Assembly (NCBI GenBank): GCA_013433145.1
Contig: CM024173.1
Location: forward strand, 62,001-126,000
DNA: 64,000 nucleotides
Source: Ascaris suum
Lineage: Eukaryota; Nematoda; Chromadorea; Rhabditida; Ascarididae
Reading direction: 5' to 3'
Both the position numbers and the translations under genes were made by a program. Under the pieces are notes generated by a model, which was not told the origin of the DNA, made no database searches, and worked only from the letters and a program-made list of their open reading frames with translations. Within the stretch, counting starts at the first letter, position 1, and each line of letters starts with the position of its first letter. Below, in pieces: positions 13,001 to 23,600 of this stretch.

Positions 13001-16000
13001 TTCCCTCGAATATAAACTCCTTAGCTTCTCCCAAGTGCATACCTTCTTCGCAGTACAGTAGCAAACTGTCTGCTTCTATATAACTCAGTCGCGCATTTGC
13101 CACAATGGGGCATTCGACTTTAAAGCAAAGAAAAACCGTTCAGCTTTACAGGTACGAAGAAAAGTTTACAAAGTTTTACGTGCTACGTTCCCAAAAGAAA
13201 AGTTTACAGAGGTTTCTAAAAACAACGGTCGTAAGCAAAAAAACAGTGCAAGAAATAGCACGAAGTCTAGATCTGCACTCGAACTCCTAATTTCATAAAT
13301 TTGATGCCCTCCCACTCATAAGGCAAACGCTACTTCGTCACGCTGCTTTTTAAAGATAGCGCAAGCGTTAATGCCATTTACACATTAAACGGCGGCGGTA
13401 AATGCGTATTACTTACCCAAATTTACTCCATTTTTCGTGAGAAAATAGATTTCGAAACAAAATTGATCCCACATCCAACCGTGTCGTTCGACGAGAATGT
13501 TCGTCCATACGGACTGCCGCTACCAGACGAGCAAAAAAAGTTACCATCATCACCATGATAACCATAAGAGCACTTGTCCCATCCTAAATTAAAATTTGGT
13601 GAAACACTTATTACGACAGCAAAACCAGAACAACTATTTGAAAAAAAAGGTGCAGAATCGAGCACATTTAATTCCTAAGCTTCTGCAAAGTTCACGTAAA
13701 TTACTAATAATCGTTGCAATAAATTCCTGCAGCGCATCAATTATATTCAAACTACATCACAATGCAGTGGTGTGCACCTATTGGATTAATATCAAAAACT
13801 TCGGCCCTTGAGACGTGAATCATCACTCCGAATTTAAGTGTGCCGAGCGCATTGGAGTCCTAGTTATTTCTTAACATCATAAAAACTCCGAAATATACTA
13901 TACTGTCTAATATGTAACACGTGACGAGATCTGGGCAAAACAATACGCAAAAGTTCTCAAAGATAACAGTCTAAGCTAGTACAGTTCAAAACAGACAGCA
14001 CTTAAATCAGACCTACAGTGAGGCAATATAGCTTTTCAAATCATTCTTCCGACTGGCTTCTTGAAGGTATGCGAATATTCGCCTTACTTTCTCGATGCTA
14101 TATACCTCCACTTCCCATACCATCGATTCCAAGAAATAAGGCACCATTTTATAAGCTGACTTCCACTACTGTAGTACTATTGCGATCAGCTAAACGTGGC
14201 ATCCGTAAAACGATTTAAATCCAAACGATTCGAAACGGCGACTATACATTGCAAACAAACCAAGCATTCTGCAGAATAGGAGTCGAAGATCGTCCAGTCA
14301 ATCGTCCAGTGAAGATTTCTTTTTTAAACAGAAAAAATCATCGCAGAACTTTCCTCGTGAAGAACGCCAAAGTTAATAGAGAAGAGGGTGCACTTCATAT
14401 CCTTTTAAAATGCACCTGACCTTTATTAACGAAAACCAAAAAAAGGACGAAAATTTGCAAACCTGGCAATCGATTGAGGTCGACGTTCTACTCACACAAC
14501 CCGATACCAATGCAGCAATCATTCTCGCTCGAAACAACTAATACCTCGAAGTAGAAGACGCCACACGTCACTGGGATCGGATGATTGGATCGCACCGCCC
14601 CTGCATCCTTCGGGTTGAACAAATGAAACAAACCACCTTCCGTTTCAAATACTTCGCTGAACGGCACGATTCTTATTGCAATGCATGCACATCGATTCGA
14701 TTGCCCTTCCAAAAGCAAATCATATAATGTTCTACATTAGCCAGTACAGATGATGGGCCGCGACTCAAATCTAATGGAAAACAAAACTTTTAATGATGTC
14801 AGGTTCCAGGAAAAAAAAGGTTACCTAAAAAAAACATAGCTAAGTAGGCCAAACTTCCTGCAAACGAAAGTTTCGCCTGGTGGGCAATTATCAAAATGAA
14901 GGTGAGCAAACTGCGCTGCAAATTGGCCACTTCGAGGAGAATTCAACAATGTTTGGAATGTAAAAATGAGAATTCAACAACAGGAAGCCCTCTCGAACGA
15001 GCTGCTTATAAACTGCCACAAACTGCTCTCTCCGAAATAGTTACGATAAGCTGCAATCGGACACGTTGAAACGTCACCACCAGCAGGAAAAACACCAACC
15101 CTTACGACTTAATGCATAACGTTCTACAGAGGTGCTGCGCGAATGGCGAGTATCCTACCAGAAAACTAAAACTGTATAGTCTACATGACTTGTAGAAAGC
15201 TTAAGGTCGTTTCTGCTAAAACAAGTGAGATCGATAAAAAGAACACAGTGAAAGAAATACGAGCATAAATCAAATCTCCAGATGCTATGTAAAAGGACAC
15301 AATATAATTTGTTTAAAATGAATTCAAAAATACGATTCCAGTTGAGCTTGATCCTTTAAAGAGGCGGCTGTATTGTTCCTAACGATATTAGCAACAAATG
15401 CAGTCCTTTGCGGTATTGTGTTGCACCATTTTTTAAAACATTAGAAACCACTGTATACTATGTTACGCTTGCAGTTTCAAACTGGTGCACTTAATCCCAT
15501 GAGAGGCATTGTGAAATACAAAATATTGTGGAAAGCGTTGTTAGTGGGATAAGCAAAAAACTGGATAGAGTTGTGACAAAGGTTACAGTTATTGATGGGC
15601 TTATCTAGTCGAATTTTTTGGCCGATAGTAGCTGGATGACAGTTTCCAAGGACGATGGTAATCGAACATTAAAACGCCCTTATCTGACCAAGAGATCATG
15701 GAATAGCAGAAATGGACTCACTTATGAAATTTTCAGTTTCGCTGACCCAACGAAGCAACACAAATTTTCTGCACTTGTAAGCGAAAAGAGAAAACTTTTT
15801 ACAGAGGAAAAGAGGTGGTGCCTCTAAATCAGAACTTGCAATACGCTTCGCACTTCGCATTCATTTGCTGAAAATACGTTACTAAGATCTTGGGTACACA
15901 TGTACCCATTTCTTGGTGTGACAGCGGTGACCATATATAATGCAGTGGTTTATCCAAACTCCACACCACAGCATAAAAACCATGACCTCGTCGTTTTAAT

Positions 16001-16700
16001 TTAAAGCTCAATACGATGCTAACAAAGACAAAAAACAATCCTTACGTGCATAGGTACCTCAGCCAGTGAATAAAAAAGCTTACCGTTATAGGTGACACGA
16101 AGCGCGTCGTTCGATATCAGCAGCCAGGTGCACTTGTCCTGTGCGCTCCAAAAACGTGGCAATGGCGTTTTCTGCAGTCAACCAAATTCGCACTTATTTT
16201 AGACGCAAAACGCAGGTATCGTCTTCATCTGGCTTGAGCGCATTAAGCAACCGACGGAACGACGACAATTTTGCAAGCTAATGCACCCGTTCTATACTAT
16301 GCTCACAACTGGCGTCGCAAGAAGCCTCAAATACTGCCGTACCGCTGATTTGACCAATTCGTTGGTAATGGCTGCCCACCGCCAAACCTAGTCCATATAT
16401 TATTGCTCTCGAAATATGAGAATTGCAGTACTCCATATTTCTGCGCTGAGCAAGCTTCAAGTGCAACGCGAATCACAAATGAACGCCGAAAAAATTAAGC
16501 CATCCCCCTCCCCTCCCGAAAAAAATGTAAATATTGGTCAGGATAAGAATAACCTCTTGGTTGACGTAAGGGTAGAGCTTCTTGAGGCGTTCACACACCT
16601 CCTTATCTTTGGCACTCGGGCTGAACATAAACTCAGAAGTCTGATGGCCATGCGAAGCATTTTTCACACTTTCCATTGAATCCGCGTCCGCTTCATTCAT
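401..16700 (-). CDS. RanBP9/RanBP10 (RanBPM) homologue, 5' and middle exons
   Basis: Gene model on the minus strand, joined from 16700-16554, 16171-16084, 14636-14496, 13825-13778 (tentative), 13583-13417, 12432-12301, 7686-7544, 5167-5015, 4028-3984, 2925-2830 and 471-401. In order these encode an N-terminal segment, the SPRY domain, LisH, CTLH and an acidic linker. RanBPM proteins are scaffolds of the CTLH (GID) E3 ubiquitin ligase in nucleus and cytoplasm. The C-terminal CRA exons are not in this part; they occur at 46085-47428 on the other strand and should recur left of base 1. At least one exon before LisH and one in the linker remain unlocated, because intron phases do not match there. 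Two single-base frame breaks lie in the SPRY exons. Homology is firm; completeness is not. Confidence 0.85.
684..944 (+). CDS. 86-codon open frame kept in both arms, unrecognised
   Basis: Opens with MDQPPYLQQNSSTSKRENV and runs 86 codons. The right-arm copy at 44225-44485 (minus strand) is the same length with no indel and only about two amino-acid changes (V to M, S to G). It is antisense to RanBPM and rich in Ser, Lys and Gln, with no domain or membrane segment that I recognise. Given how often indels separate the arms, an unbroken pair is mildly suggestive, but chance is quite possible. Confidence 0.2.
   Translation: MDQPPYLQQNSSTSKRENVLMTDDYIDFPIHALLESKKQKKENTNGIEQARVESTIDACQTHFTVPNHLSSPPNILLSATSSIHPM
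2830..2925 (-). CDS. RanBPM linker exon, left-arm copy (intact)
   Basis: 96 nt, phase 1 to phase 1, encoding RTGRSFTIASNGTTVDAGVV followed by NPFKRRSGQ, with donor CAAG|GTAGGG and acceptor TTGCTCAAG. It follows the mini-exon in phase. The right-arm copy has lost the acceptor AG and carries an extra T that creates a stop, so only this copy is readable. Confidence 0.6.
3984..4028 (-). CDS. RanBPM linker mini-exon, left-arm copy
   Basis: A 45-nt exon between TTGTTTTTAG and GCA|GTAAGA, phase 1 to phase 1, encoding DGMLPDFVSGAAEC. Spacing and phase place it just after CTLH, in the poorly conserved region before CRA. It is unchanged in the right arm (41163-41207). The call rests on splice signals and conservation between the arms, not on family similarity. 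Confidence 0.6.
5015..5167 (-). CDS. RanBPM CTLH exon, left-arm copy (intact)
   Basis: After TATTTTTCAG it encodes LQKLVLEGKVGEAISRTEKL then YPNLLSRNKELALLLHCQEF and VEILIQL, matching the CTLH domain of RANBP9 ([40 protein letters not shown], IEMV). The 3' edge is set at AT AA|GTCTTC because the next exon needs phase 1. This domain mediates contacts within the CTLH ligase. Confidence 0.9.
6413..6448. repeat. 21-bp tandem duplication
   Basis: CCGTATGTCACGAAG occurs at 6413-6427 and 6434-6448, period 21. The same doublet is present in the right arm at 38742-38776, so it predates divergence of the arms. Confidence 0.85.
7022..7072. repeat. (TA)n microsatellite, left arm
   Basis: About 51 nt of uninterrupted TA. 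The right-arm counterpart is about 41 nt (38117-38157), so the locus differs in length between the two copies. Confidence 0.98.
7544..7686 (-). CDS. RanBPM LisH exon, left-arm copy (intact)
   Basis: Between AATTACAG and GGG|GTACGT, 143 nt. It encodes AIAAWLAHEGYSRSLNAFYK followed by ATQHKSNESQPSE, the LisH dimerisation helix pair (compare YLVHHGYCATAEAFARSTDQ of RANBP9). It ends in SMENR, which joins in phase 1 to the CTLH exon as MENRRALQKLVLEG (compare [14 protein letters not shown]). A roughly 20-residue polar stretch between LisH and CTLH is longer than in vertebrates. Confidence 0.88.
12301..12432 (-). CDS. RanBPM SPRY-end exon, left-arm copy
   Basis: Encodes INGLASVIDLYPMIGLPE and then, in a shifted frame, HGEILETNLGQKPFIYDIEQD. 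This corresponds to LPPNLYPTVGLQT and PGEVVDANFGQHPFVFDIED of RANBP9, the end of the SPRY domain. The frame break is one extra base within CCAGAAGCACGG near 12378, and it is identical in the right arm. The donor is ATTCAG|GTATGT; the acceptor here reads TTTTTAAG, against TTTTTTAG in the right arm. Confidence 0.85.
13417..13583 (-). CDS. RanBPM SPRY exon with one-base frame break
   Basis: Begins after AATTTAG and encodes GWDKCSYGYHGDDGNFFCSS and then SGSPYGRTFSSNDTVGCGIN, nearly identical to vertebrate RANBP9. Near the 3' end the frame shifts. VGCGINFVSK is read in one frame and IYFLTKNGVNLG, matching CFYTKNGHSLG, in another, with one base too few at about 13440 inside an AAA run. The exon is 167 nt where phase requires 168. 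The donor is TTGG|GTAAGT. The missing base is either a homopolymer error or a real lesion; this region has no second copy for comparison. Confidence 0.9.
13778..13825 (-). CDS. Possible short RanBPM SPRY exon
   Basis: A 48-nt open stretch that keeps phase 1 on both sides and encodes ...VSRAEVFDINPI before the next exon's GWDK. It would replace SAQGVNMNRLP of human RANBP9. The spacing and phases fit, but the acceptor (ATTCGGAG) is weak and similarity is low, so it may be wrong. The exons on either side cannot be spliced directly, because the joined codon would be TGA; some exon is needed here. Confidence 0.4.
14496..14636 (-). CDS. RanBPM exon 3: SPRY domain core
   Basis: Encodes ...PKDAGAVRSNHPIPVTCG followed by VFYFEVLVVS and IGIGL, the most conserved block of RanBPM-type SPRY domains (compare ATHPIPAACGIYYFEV and GYMGIGLS). 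The donor is TTGT|GTGAGT, phase 1. The acceptor (ACGGAAG|GTGG) has a poor pyrimidine tract, so the 5' edge may be off by a few codons. An ATG-led frame continues upstream to 14718, but its extra residues do not match the family. Confidence 0.9.
16084..16171 (-). CDS. RanBPM exon 2: start of SPRY domain
   Basis: 88 nt between GACTGCAG and GGTAAGC splice sites, entering in phase 0 and leaving in phase 1. It encodes KTPLPRFWSAQDKC...ALRVTYN, which aligns residue for residue with the ETPLPRSWSPKDKF...LRVHYKG stretch of vertebrate RANBP9. Phase and content both follow directly from exon 1. Confidence 0.9.
16554..16700 (-). CDS. RanBPM exon 1: N-terminus with start codon
   Basis: An ATG opens 49 codons that end in a phase-0 donor (CAAGAG|GTTATT). 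The last residues, ERLKKLYPYVNQE, correspond to the ...LRRLYPAVNEQE segment just before SPRY in vertebrate RANBP9/10. The first 30 residues are polar and low in complexity, as expected of the disordered N-terminus. The start was chosen as the first ATG in frame; an acceptor-like TTTGTAGAG lies 12 bases upstream of it, so a leader exon or trans-splicing is possible. Confidence 0.85.
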
Positions 16701-18330
16701 ACCTTCATTCGACCTCTACAAATCAATTTGCTGTTGGCAAATGAAACAATCGACTTGCACAGTTGGCAGAACAATGAAACAAGTCTAACGAAACTGCCCG
16801 CTATTGTCACCTCTTCGCTTAGTTCTGAGCGACAACTCTTCAAACAAAAAATCCGAATGCTACTTAGAACAGTAGCTGAAAGCATGCGCTGACAGAATCG
16901 GGTCACAAGTCCCGCGGAAAATCCGCGCAAATTTAAAGCAAGACCTGAGTTGCTTACATGAATCTTCCTTATAAAGAGTACCTATCGCTTCAGCAAGCTT
17001 AGCCAGAACCACATTCGACTGCTTATGTGACACTTAGGCGGGTAGTCCCCCAGCTACACGAGTCACATTCACAACTAGGAGTGAAACCTGGTAGCTTGCA
17101 TATTCCACTGAGTAAATCGTATTCTTCTCTGCGACTTCAGGTGTTTTATCTCTCTCGGCATGGCTATGCTTTTTTCACTCGTCCCCAGTCTCTGTGCGAC
17201 TCCTTTCCCTTCCCCCTTTCCTAAAGAGGAAAAAGGCTATCCGATTATGGTTTGAATTTATGCGTTTTGGGAGAAAACAACGCATTCCCCACCCATAAAT
17301 TCAAGGGAACTTTAAAAGCAATGAAAAAAGTGCATAGTTCCTAATTGTAAATACATGAAACTTCATAAAGCAAACGTGACGACTGGAAACGCACTGCAAC
17401 CTGCGCATCGCTTGCACTTGAAACATTCACACTTGCATCCATCATAAACAAAGCGATCGCGTCGTTCTCAAAGCCTTCTATGCGAAAAAGACTACTGAGC
17501 GGACCTCGCGATAGAGCTCCCCTTACTGACCCAAAAAATGCTCCAACACGCGATCTTCAACGAAGTGATCACCTTTCGCGCAACCTGAAACACGTTATTC
17601 AGTTGACAGCACTAAGAAGGTTGCTCATTCAGCGATAACGAACGAAAATCGCGAAAAGACGTAAGCTGCAAAAAAAAGAGCAGAAAACAGTACTTCTCAG
17701 AGGGAGGCAATAGGAAATTCAGAAATGGAAAGTAGGAGGAAAACAAAAAGAAGCAAATAAAACAGAAAAGGAAATACAAAGCAAGGACCAGGAGAGACAC
17801 GAAACGAAGGAAAAATTTCTGCAGCGAGTTAGGAGTGTTTAAGGCGCGCTTTTGCAGCACTCTCATAGTTAGCATCACATTTTGGTAAACACTGGCCACA
17901 TTTGGGTCTATCTACTGAATGAGGCCAACATAGATAGATAGTCGAAATCACTGGAATAACGCCTTCTAAATAAGTCACTGAAATTTTTGAAGTTTTTTGA
18001 GTGGCTAAACGCATATCGCAACGATATGTTTTTGAAGCCCTTATGCACTGCATTTGAAAAAAAAAACAAAACAAAACAAAAAACACGTGATACTGTGGCG
18101 GTGGTGATTCAACGAAAGCATGAGGTGGTCATCTTTTTCGTTTCGATCTCGGAAAAGGACGGTGTTTCTTAAGAGTAATACGTTGCCTCATGAACGTACC
18201 CGTGCTCCCATAAAATAAAACCACCTACAGTAAAGCACGTACTTCCAAGACAAACAACTATGATATCTGACTTACTAATTCAAAAATAACCTATTTATAA
18301 AACAAGGCTTGAAAAGTAAAAGGCATGCTA
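16701..18330. other. Presumed 5' flank of RanBPM; no gene seen
   Basis: Upstream of the RanBPM start codon, read on the minus strand. Only short open frames without recognisable domains occur. The minus-strand frame ending at 16697 immediately upstream could be leader or 5' UTR sequence. I see no convincing core promoter. Confidence 0.4.
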
Positions 18331-18606
18331 CGGCGGACAAACAGTCTATAGAGCGGCGGACAAACAGTGCACCTTAATAGACCTGTTGGCATGTAAATAC
18401 ATGAACATGCACATGTATATGTGTGTGTCAGCAAAAACGTGCGCACCCTTTAACCTTTTTGCGAGAAATCAGCAAAAACGATTGCATCGGTTCAATGCAC
18501 ACCCTTTAACATTACCTGTCTTCCACTAGCTATGAAAATTTTAAGTTGATCATCAGTGTTGCATATTCATGTTCATTTGTTCATTTTAAGTTGATCATCA
18601 TGTTAT
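18331..18606. repeat. Cluster of short direct duplications
   Basis: Three neighbouring doublets are visible. CGGCGGACAAACAGT is at 18331 and 18354. CAGCAAAAACG followed by CACCCTTTAAC is at about 18429 and 18470. ATTTTAAGTTGATCATCA is at about 18538 and 18583. They look like successive local slippage duplications, next to the A/T array that begins at about 18830. Confidence 0.8.
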
Positions 18607-18829
18607 TCATTTAAGCGATGCATTTCAACTGTCTCCGTTGATGGATTTCTTAATTTCAAATTACACAACAATTTTAGTGAGAAAAAAGTTCCATATGTTC
18701 TGCATTAAAAAAAACCAACTTCTTCAAACGTGCATTATAATCGTCAACAGATGCTCGATATTCTATGCATCTGCTTAAAACTGACTGGTTCAGAAAAGAT
18801 AGAAAAGAATGAGATTCCCAAATGTATAA

Positions 18830-20085
18830 AAAACCATAAGCATAAATATAAATACAAAAACATGAACAGAAATAAATATAACTAAAAACATAAACACAAA
18901 TATAAATATGAAGATAAAGATAAATACTAATCGTAAATATAAGGGTGAATATTAATATAAATATGAAGATAAACGAGTATAAAGACAACTACTAATTATA
19001 AATATAAAATCAACAAAGACATAAATATAGATATAAATGTAAATAAATATAAAGTTAAACATAAGCTATGAATGCAAAAACAAATATAAATATAAACATA
19101 TAAAAGTATAAAGGCAGATGTACACTATAAACAAAAACATAAACATGAATATGGACAAGGATATTCATAAGGACTGAAATAAATTATACACATAAACATA
19201 AATATACACATTAAAAAAGAGAAAGAAAAAATACAGAAATAAACGCAAATATATATAAAACACTATGTATTAATATAAATACAAATACAAGCATAAATAC
19301 AATTATGAATTTAAGCTTAACCAGAAATATAAATTCGAATACAAATACAAATATACTATAAATTTGAACGCAGACGTAAATATAAATTAAATCTTGAAAA
19401 TAAATGAAGATAAAAATACAAATAGTAATATTAATATAAGTGTAAATTTGAGTATAAAAACTGATATACATTTAAATTTAAGTTTCAATATGAATATAAA
19501 TTTGTATTTTGCGAAGGCAATGAGGGCTGTGCAAGCATATGAACGCTTAAACACCTTGTAGCTCATATGCAGGACAACGACAAAGACAACATTTGGTCAT
19601 AGAATGAAGCGATTTAAATAAAAATAAAAGCTTAAAAACAAACGCTTGTGAGCGATGAAGCATTTGTGATAATCGGGTTATTCGAGAATCCCTTTGAAAC
19701 ACAGTAGTGGCTCAGTTTCTGGATCGCCTAAAAAACTGAAGCGAGTCTCAGGAGTAAAGGGAAACACAAATAACATTGCTTGAAAGAAGAATTTCTCTAA
19801 AACACAACATTTTCGAGGCATAATTGTAAATATAAAAATCAATATAAAGATAAATATAAATAACAAATATAAATATAAATATACATACGGGTATAAGTGT
19901 AAATAAAAATATGGATATAAATATGAATAGAAACATAAATATAGATATAAATATAAATATAAAGATTTAAAAAAGTCATGAAAACAAGTAGGAATACGGG
20001 TACTAGTATTGATATAAATATAGAGAAAAATACACATTATAAATATAAATACAAATTTAAACATAAATATAAAAAATAAATTCAC
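18830..20085. repeat. Degenerate A/T hexamer array (ATAAAT/TATAAA type)
   Basis: About 1.25 kb made largely of ATAAATATAAAT-like units with frequent substitutions (ACAAATAT, ATGAAGAT, AAAACAT). It is interrupted by more complex sequence at about 19500-19825. Long minus-strand open frames here, rich in Phe, Ile and Tyr, are products of the repeat and not genes. A complementary array occurs at 63110-64000. Confidence 0.9.
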
Positions 20086-20230
20086 TACTCAGGTACATAC
20101 AAACAGGTATGATTGCTAATCAGCTGAGAAGCGAAGGTTCTTCACTAAAAATTATTAAAAGTGCTTACGATTCGCAGGCGAGTAGATTGTACGCGGGCTC
20201 ACAAGACGAACTCGTCTTCGCTGAAAATAG

Positions 20231-20698
20231 TTGATTTGCATTGAGAAAATTATATGTAAATTACAAGCAACGGGAATATTTCATTCTCATTTAAACGTCG
20301 AAAAAGACCCCATCGTTTATAGCAACTCATCTTTACAGGTGATCGCAGGAACAAGTAGCAAAAATGAGAAACATTTCACATATACAGCATCACATAATAT
20401 TCCTTCACACGACGCTTGGCAAAATCCCATTAACGAGAGGATGTTTGCAATAGAGACCTCTACTACTGTGAGAAGTTCATGTTTTCAGATTCCCTCATCC
20501 TCTTGTAACCCCTCTGATAAAAATATTCCAAGCGTAAAAATGAGCCTATCTCTTAAAACAGAAAAGCTGTCTACAGGCAGGCTGACACAGCCTGTCACGT
20601 TACTTGCACATCTTTCGTCTGGCATCATGTCAGGAATCATAGATCGCAACCAATCGAACGATCAGGCTAAGAGAAGTGAAAGGACGGGTGCGCCTTGA
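20231..20698 (+). CDS. 155-codon open frame, unrecognised
   Basis: Longest plus-strand frame in the central block. Ser-, Thr- and Lys-rich, with no domain, signal peptide or membrane segment that I can see. It is flanked by the A/T array on the left. An intronless gene is unlike the rest of the window, so this may be chance. Confidence 0.12.
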   Translation: MICIEKIICKLQATGIFHSHLNVEKDPIVYSNSSLQVIAGTSSKNEKHFTYTASHNIPSHDAWQNPINERMFAIETSTTVRSSCFQIPSSSCNPSDKNIPSVKMSLSLKTEKLSTGRLTQPVTLLAHLSSGIMSGIIDRNQSNDQAKRSERTGAP

Positions 20699-23600
20699 AA
20701 GTTTTTAAAAAGCATGCATAGAAAATTTAAAAAAAGAACGCGATCAGAGAAGAAAAAGCCGTAGAATCAAAATTTAAAAACACACGCCCCACCATTGGTT
20801 ATGCCAAGAGAAAAAACGACACAAATGAGCAAAACGATTCATGTAAAAGCACTGCACACTGAACAGAAACGGCTTACTCGGTATTTGTGCACGAACTCCG
20901 CCTGTATAAGCCCGCTTCGTTCCGGATATGGAGCTATTCGACTCTGTAAAATCAGATGTTTGCGCTCACAAATACGAATCTGCTTTAACAGTAAAAAAAA
21001 AAAAGAAAATTGGCGATTTTCAGAACTCTCTTTTTTGAAAATCAAGATGCCTGCTCCTAGACTCCTTTCGCCTCATAATAGGAAGTAAATGATGACAGTT
21101 CAATGCAATGAAATGGGTTGCCCAGAGGGATGCCGATGTTACCTGGTCGAGGGGATCGAATAAAAACAACACAAGTACTCTGATGATATAATATAAGAAA
21201 GCTTAAGAGTGGCTGAATACATTTCAATGAACGAAATCCGGAGGGTCCTCTCTTTCAATATTGCAAAATCCATTACTTTATAAAGTATACATCAACAAAC
21301 TGCAAATCTGAATTACAGACTGCGGTAATAAAAATTAAACGGTTATGGATGCCTCAGTTTTCCCTAATTTATTAAAAATAGAGCCGTGGAAGCACAATAA
21401 TTACATAAAATATGCTTCCCAGTTCATAATGGGATTCTTTTTGACGGTATAAAAGATAATGTTGAAGGCTAATAATTAAAATATTCTTAAAAAACACTGA
21501 AGAAATATTTTTATGAGACCTCCCTGCAAGGATGCTGCGAGGTGAGAAAATCGCCTAAATTTATCAAAGAATAATAGTGGAATTGCTATCGTCACTTTTA
21601 TTTCCTTTGTATTTGAAAAACAGAACGGAAATTTTCTAGTGTGGAGAGAAGAAAGTGAATCGAACCATCTGATCTGTTACTTTTTGAAGTTTAAAAGTTG
21701 CACTTGGCACAAAAGATTAATATGTGCGCCCTTTATGTGCGTATGCATATCTCTGATTCTACAACCTTGTCATTCGCGAAATCAATAAAGCTGGACCGCA
21801 TATACATGATGTGATGGAGAGTGCGCCATTCGCCCTTCCCCCTCCCCCCCCCCCCCTCCCCACACAAAAAATTCCCCTCCCCGCCACTTTTTCATCGGAG
21901 TTCGCGCTCCACAAATCGTTTCCCAACAGCAGCTCCTCCAACCCCTCCCTCTCCTGAACAAAATCTTCAAGCATCACATTCTGCACAACACAAGAACAGT
22001 TCATAGGGCTGCATCAGCAACACTTGTGACCGTGCTGATGGATTAGCAGAGTACGGATATGCGAACTGCGTACGAACGTAGGAGAAAGGAATGGGGAAAA
22101 GAACGCGAGGAAAATGTCGAAAATAAGCTGGAAATCGATGAGGAAAGACAGAGAACAACTGAGAGGGGGCGAAAATATGTTAGGAAGAAAGAGGGAAATG
22201 CACAGCAACGACGGCGTGTGATAGGGCCACAGAAGTGTACATACACTGTGCATAAATTAAAAAGTAAATGCGCATGAGTGAATCTGCAAATAAGGGCGAA
22301 AAATAAAGCTATGGAGGGAGGGTGCTAAAGAAGTGTGCAAACAAAGCAATGGAAGAAAAAAATAAAGAAGGGGAGAGTATTAATTTGCTTCTGATAAGAC
22401 TGCACGCTCTAACGATGAACGATTTCTATAAACGTGAAAAACCGGTAACGAACAAGAGGTTTATATTAAACGACATCAAATAATGTCCGCTGTGCACTTT
22501 TTAGGGAAAGAAAGGGTAAAAGAACATTTCTGACTTTTTTCGGGCTAGAAAGATATCAGATGGATGATGTGATTGGACTCTCTGAAACATATCCCACTTC
22601 CAGCTATTCGCTTCTTTCAATATTATCCGTTTTCCATGGAGAATTATCTGTTTCATCACCAATAAACATAAGAAAGAAAATACTCACGTGAAGAAAAATG
22701 TTTCCGGCGATGAGGTACTGTGCTGTTTGTGTGTGGCACCGCATTTCCGTTCATCGATATACAAGCACAGTGCAAATTCCTTTTGTATACTGCAAAAGAG
22801 AAAGATGAGCACAAGCTCGAATGGATAACTCGAAATAACTATGGAAAAGAAACAATGAAGAGAGAATCTGTTTTGTTGTCGATGAGGTAATCGAAATAGG
22901 GAGCGAAAAGGAAAGAGACTGTTTCCGCTGAACGAAAGAGATAGGGAGACTTAGACAATGTCCAAATATGGAACAACGTTCAAGTTTAATGATTCCAAAT
23001 CAAGTTGTGGGGCAAAAAGCGGCCCCAATATTTACCCAAAGACTGACATCCTTGGAAAAACAGTCCCGCCAATAGCTTTTGGTAGTGCGAACACAAACTT
23101 CGTCTAGCGTACGAATAATAATGCAGTACACGGCTTGAAGCAGCCGCATCTTTCGGGCTGTCATTATCCCCTCAAACGTGCTCACTGATTGCTTTAACAG
23201 CGAAGCAAGCGACCGCACCGATAAATTGAAAAGAAGGACTTTAAAGAAGGTGACATAAATAAAGCTAAGAATGAGCACAACAACCTTTACTCTTTCAAAT
23301 AAAACTTAGAAGAAGAGGGCTATATCCAGTTTGCTCCTCCAGCTGAAAGAAAGGTTTATAATCGATGTCGCCACCAAAAAGGAGGAGAGAATCTGCGTTT
23401 AAGGTCACATCACACGCCGGCGTCAGAAAAGAACTGAATCAGAAATCAAATGGATGGGTTTGCAGTCGATTAAAAACGCATATTCTTTTAACATTCGACG
23501 GCCAAATAAAGTTCAGCAATTGCGTGACCGCCTTTCAAGTAGGAGCCCTGTGTCAGAGTTTATTCATATAAAAGTATGAAATAAGAAAGGACTCACTGCG

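Noticed and set aside
18674..20085. Long minus-strand hydrophobic frames (up to 135 codons) resembling membrane proteins; likewise 63535-63887
   Set aside because: The Phe/Ile/Tyr/Leu content comes directly from the degenerate A/T hexamers; there are no non-repeat domains.
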